From Hippopus hippopus (lineage: Eukaryota > Mollusca > Bivalvia > Cardiida > Cardiidae): a DNA stretch of 64,000 nt. Positions 62,200-64,000 of this stretch are shown here, piece after piece. The notes below the pieces were generated by a model. It was given only the letters and a program-made list of their open reading frames with translations. It had not been told where the DNA came from and made no database searches. Made by a program: the position numbers and the translations under genes. Position 1 is the first letter of the stretch; each line of letters begins with the position of its first letter. The stretch is from NCBI GenBank assembly GCA_946811185.2, contig OX328113.1:24527521-24591520 (forward strand), read 5' to 3'.

Positions 62200-62270
62200 T
62201 ACCTATGGCTCTATCGTTAAAGCAATAGGCTGTGAGTTCGAGTCTCCACGATTCCTACTAAAGATTCTTG
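62200..62270 (+). mobile_element. tRNA-like fragment
   Basis: TATGGCTCTATCGTTAAAG (A-box-like) and GTGAGTTCGAGTCTCC (B box); no acceptor pairing, so a SINE head rather than a gene. Confidence 0.4.
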
Positions 62271-62356
62271 AATGTCATTGCGACGGGACCCCTTTTTTTT
62301 CTCTCACCGCTAAACATTGTTTTGGCACCGTATCGGTAAGCGCGGTTGTATGTTGT

Positions 62357-62622
62357 TGAGCCATGCTCCGGCAAAAAGGGGCTTAATGCATCTCCATGAT
62401 CCATGGTACCAAGCAAGGTATCACATACTTATGGATCCATAATATCCAAGTTTTTTAACAACCAACTTAATCATTAGATATACTGGTCCTTGGACATACA
62501 GAAAAATGACCAATAGCGAAAAGTTTCGGCCCAGGTCAGCCTGCGCGGTCTGCGCAGGCTGACCTGGGTCGATACTTTTCGCAAACGCATTAAGCCCCCT
62601 GTTCACAAAGCATGGCTCAATT
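62357..62622. mobile_element. Family C element, type copy
   Basis: TTGAGCCATGCTCCGG / GCATGGCTCAA ends; perfect GGTCAGCCTGCGCGGTC / TGCGCAGGCTGACC core. Confidence 0.8.
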
Positions 62623-62697
62623 GTTTTGAGAAATGTGTTACGCAAGAATTGAGTAAATGACAAGCTAGCAAAATTTAACCTTTCCAACACCCATTGT

Positions 62698-63210
62698 TAT
62701 ATGAACCATAGGAACTTGGTTTCTGTGACTTTCAGTTTCACAACTTACATTTATATCTGTATACTGTAAATACTAGACGGTTTCTCAGCGGCCATCTTTT
62801 AAAGCAACGGAAGTTCGTTCAATTTACACCGGTTCCCGAATCGTCTTATAGGGACCATATTCAATACGGGTATTCACGATGATGTTAGGACTTTTAAACG
62901 TAAATAATATTTGACGTTTGTTTTTAATAAAATCACTTGCTAATTGCTCTTTGTTATTCATATTGATTATTAAGTAATTACTTTACCATATCTATTAAGT
63001 TATTATGTTGAACCGTGTGTTTACATTACTGTGGTACCAGTTTGGCCATCTTCGCTTTGCGACGATTCGGGAATCGGTGTAAATTGAACGAACTTCCGTT
63101 GCTTTAAAAGATGGGCGCTGAGAAACCTTCTAGTATTTATAGTATACAGATATAAATGTAAGTTGTGAAACTGAAAGTCATAGAAACCAAGTGCCTATGA
63201 TATGAACCAT
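62698..63210. mobile_element. Element with inverted repeats of about 150 bp
   Basis: Left arm 62698-62852 and right arm 63062-63210 are near-exact reverse complements (CGGAAGTTCGTTCAATTTAC / GTAAATTGAACGAACTTCCG), separated by about 210 bp of AT-rich DNA. Confidence 0.85.
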
Positions 63211-63468
63211 GTTCTGTGAAAACGGGGTTAAATGTATCTCCGTGATACATTATACCAAAGAAGCACTCACGCGAATATGATCTACAAAAACTATTTAGTC
63301 TAACAATGGACAGGATCCGGAAGTAGAAAGGTCCTTTGACATTCGGAAAATTTACAAATAGCAAACAATTTTGACTCGGGTCAGGCTTGTTCGGGTGCGC
63401 AGGATGACCAGGCTCGACACCTTTCTGAGATGCACTGAGCTCCCTTTTCACAGAAACTGACTTATAGA
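63205..63468. mobile_element. Family C element, diverged
   Basis: ACCATGTTCTGTGAAAACGG / TTTTCACAGAAACTG ends; core reduced to GGGTCAGGCTTG..AGGATGACC. Confidence 0.55.
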
Positions 63469-63595
63469 AGCTTGACCTCATTCGTCGACTGAAAATACAA
63501 TCAACTGAAACTCAGAAAGATTTATATCTTATAGGCCTTACTAAACACGTGGAAGGTATCGATCCGAGATCATCTTGCACATTCTTTTCTGTCGA

Positions 63596-63790
63596 CAAAA
63601 AAAAAAATACAAAACAACAACAAAACAAAACCAACCAACAAACCCATCAGTCAACCCACCAATCCACCAACCAACTAACCAACCAACTAACTCACCATCC
63701 AACAAACCAACTAACCAACCAACCAGCTAACCAACCCATCCTTCCATCCATCCAACGAATCAATCTATCAATCAATCAATCAATCAATTA
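63596..63790. repeat. (AACC)n / (ATCA)n degenerate microsatellite
   Basis: CCAACCAACTAACC words followed by TCAATCAATCAATCAA. Confidence 0.9.
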
Positions 63791-63861
63791 TCAGAGGACT
63801 CAATAATCAGAGTATCGGCAGGTAAAGAATATCTCCATTCACACAAGAAAGATGGCCCACT

Positions 63862-64000
63862 TTAACCCTTTACTCAATGACCAAACGTGTTTAAGCAACC
63901 TTAAAGAACAATGTCTTTAAAACTATCACGAGAGAAGGATAAAATTCTATCTATCAGTTTTTTCTCCTTTAACAACAATGTTTTCTTCTCTTTGAAAGAC
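63862..64000. mobile_element. Family B MITE, cut by the window edge
   Basis: TTAACCCTTTACTCAATGAC left end and a decayed AGGATAAAATTCTATCTATC core; continues beyond the window. Confidence 0.5.

Overview
The window looks like nuclear DNA of a mollusc, most likely a heterodont bivalve. It has AT-rich intergenic and intronic sequence, genes split by GT-AG introns, tRNA-derived SINEs ending in (TTGA)n-type tails, many short palindromic elements, and long microsatellites. The bivalve placement is inference from the style of the repeats (for example palindromes around GTCAGCCTGCGC and CAGACTGCAC). No species-diagnostic gene is present.

Two protein-coding genes can be supported, both on the minus strand. 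The first is an 11-exon gene spanning 58466 to 42837. I joined it by matching splice sites and codon phase; the coding length is 1731 nt (576 aa plus stop). It predicts a signal peptide, an extracellular beta-rich Cys-containing region, a cadherin-like repeat, a second related module, one transmembrane helix and a tail of about 130 residues. The second, 4.6 kb downstream, is a 2277-aa secreted protein encoded in a single coding exon (38259 to 31426). It is a very long, apparently cysteine-free, Arg/Asn/Gln/Ser-rich, largely disordered polypeptide with a few recurring short hydrophobic motifs. Neither matches a family I can name with confidence. Both enter the secretory pathway, so a shared extracellular role is possible but not shown.

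The first 31 kb holds no supported gene. It is a mosaic of non-autonomous repeats. Two large MITE families (called A and B here) have palindromic cores and ends of the form TTAA-CCC...GGG-TTAA, the signature of piggyBac-like elements. Others are: family C (ends near GAGCCATGCTC, core GTCAGCCTGCGC), family D (ends near GCAACACGCG), family E (about 330 bp, ends near ATTTAAATCATACC), family F (about 500 bp, with a hairpin built on GATCGAAATTTATTTCAT), several single hairpins, and tRNA-derived SINEs. There are also tandem arrays: a roughly 34-bp minisatellite at 11.7-12.9 kb, a roughly 57-bp array at 20.7-21.2 kb, a roughly 190-bp array with G-runs at 18.2-18.8 kb, an 800-bp pyrimidine tract at 19.0-19.8 kb, and many microsatellites. 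No transposase, reverse transcriptase or other autonomous-element ORF was recognised.

The same families fill the introns of the 11-exon gene. In intron 1 they come very close to both splice sites. Family coordinates are estimates by eye. Exon coordinates were placed base by base from splice signals and phase.
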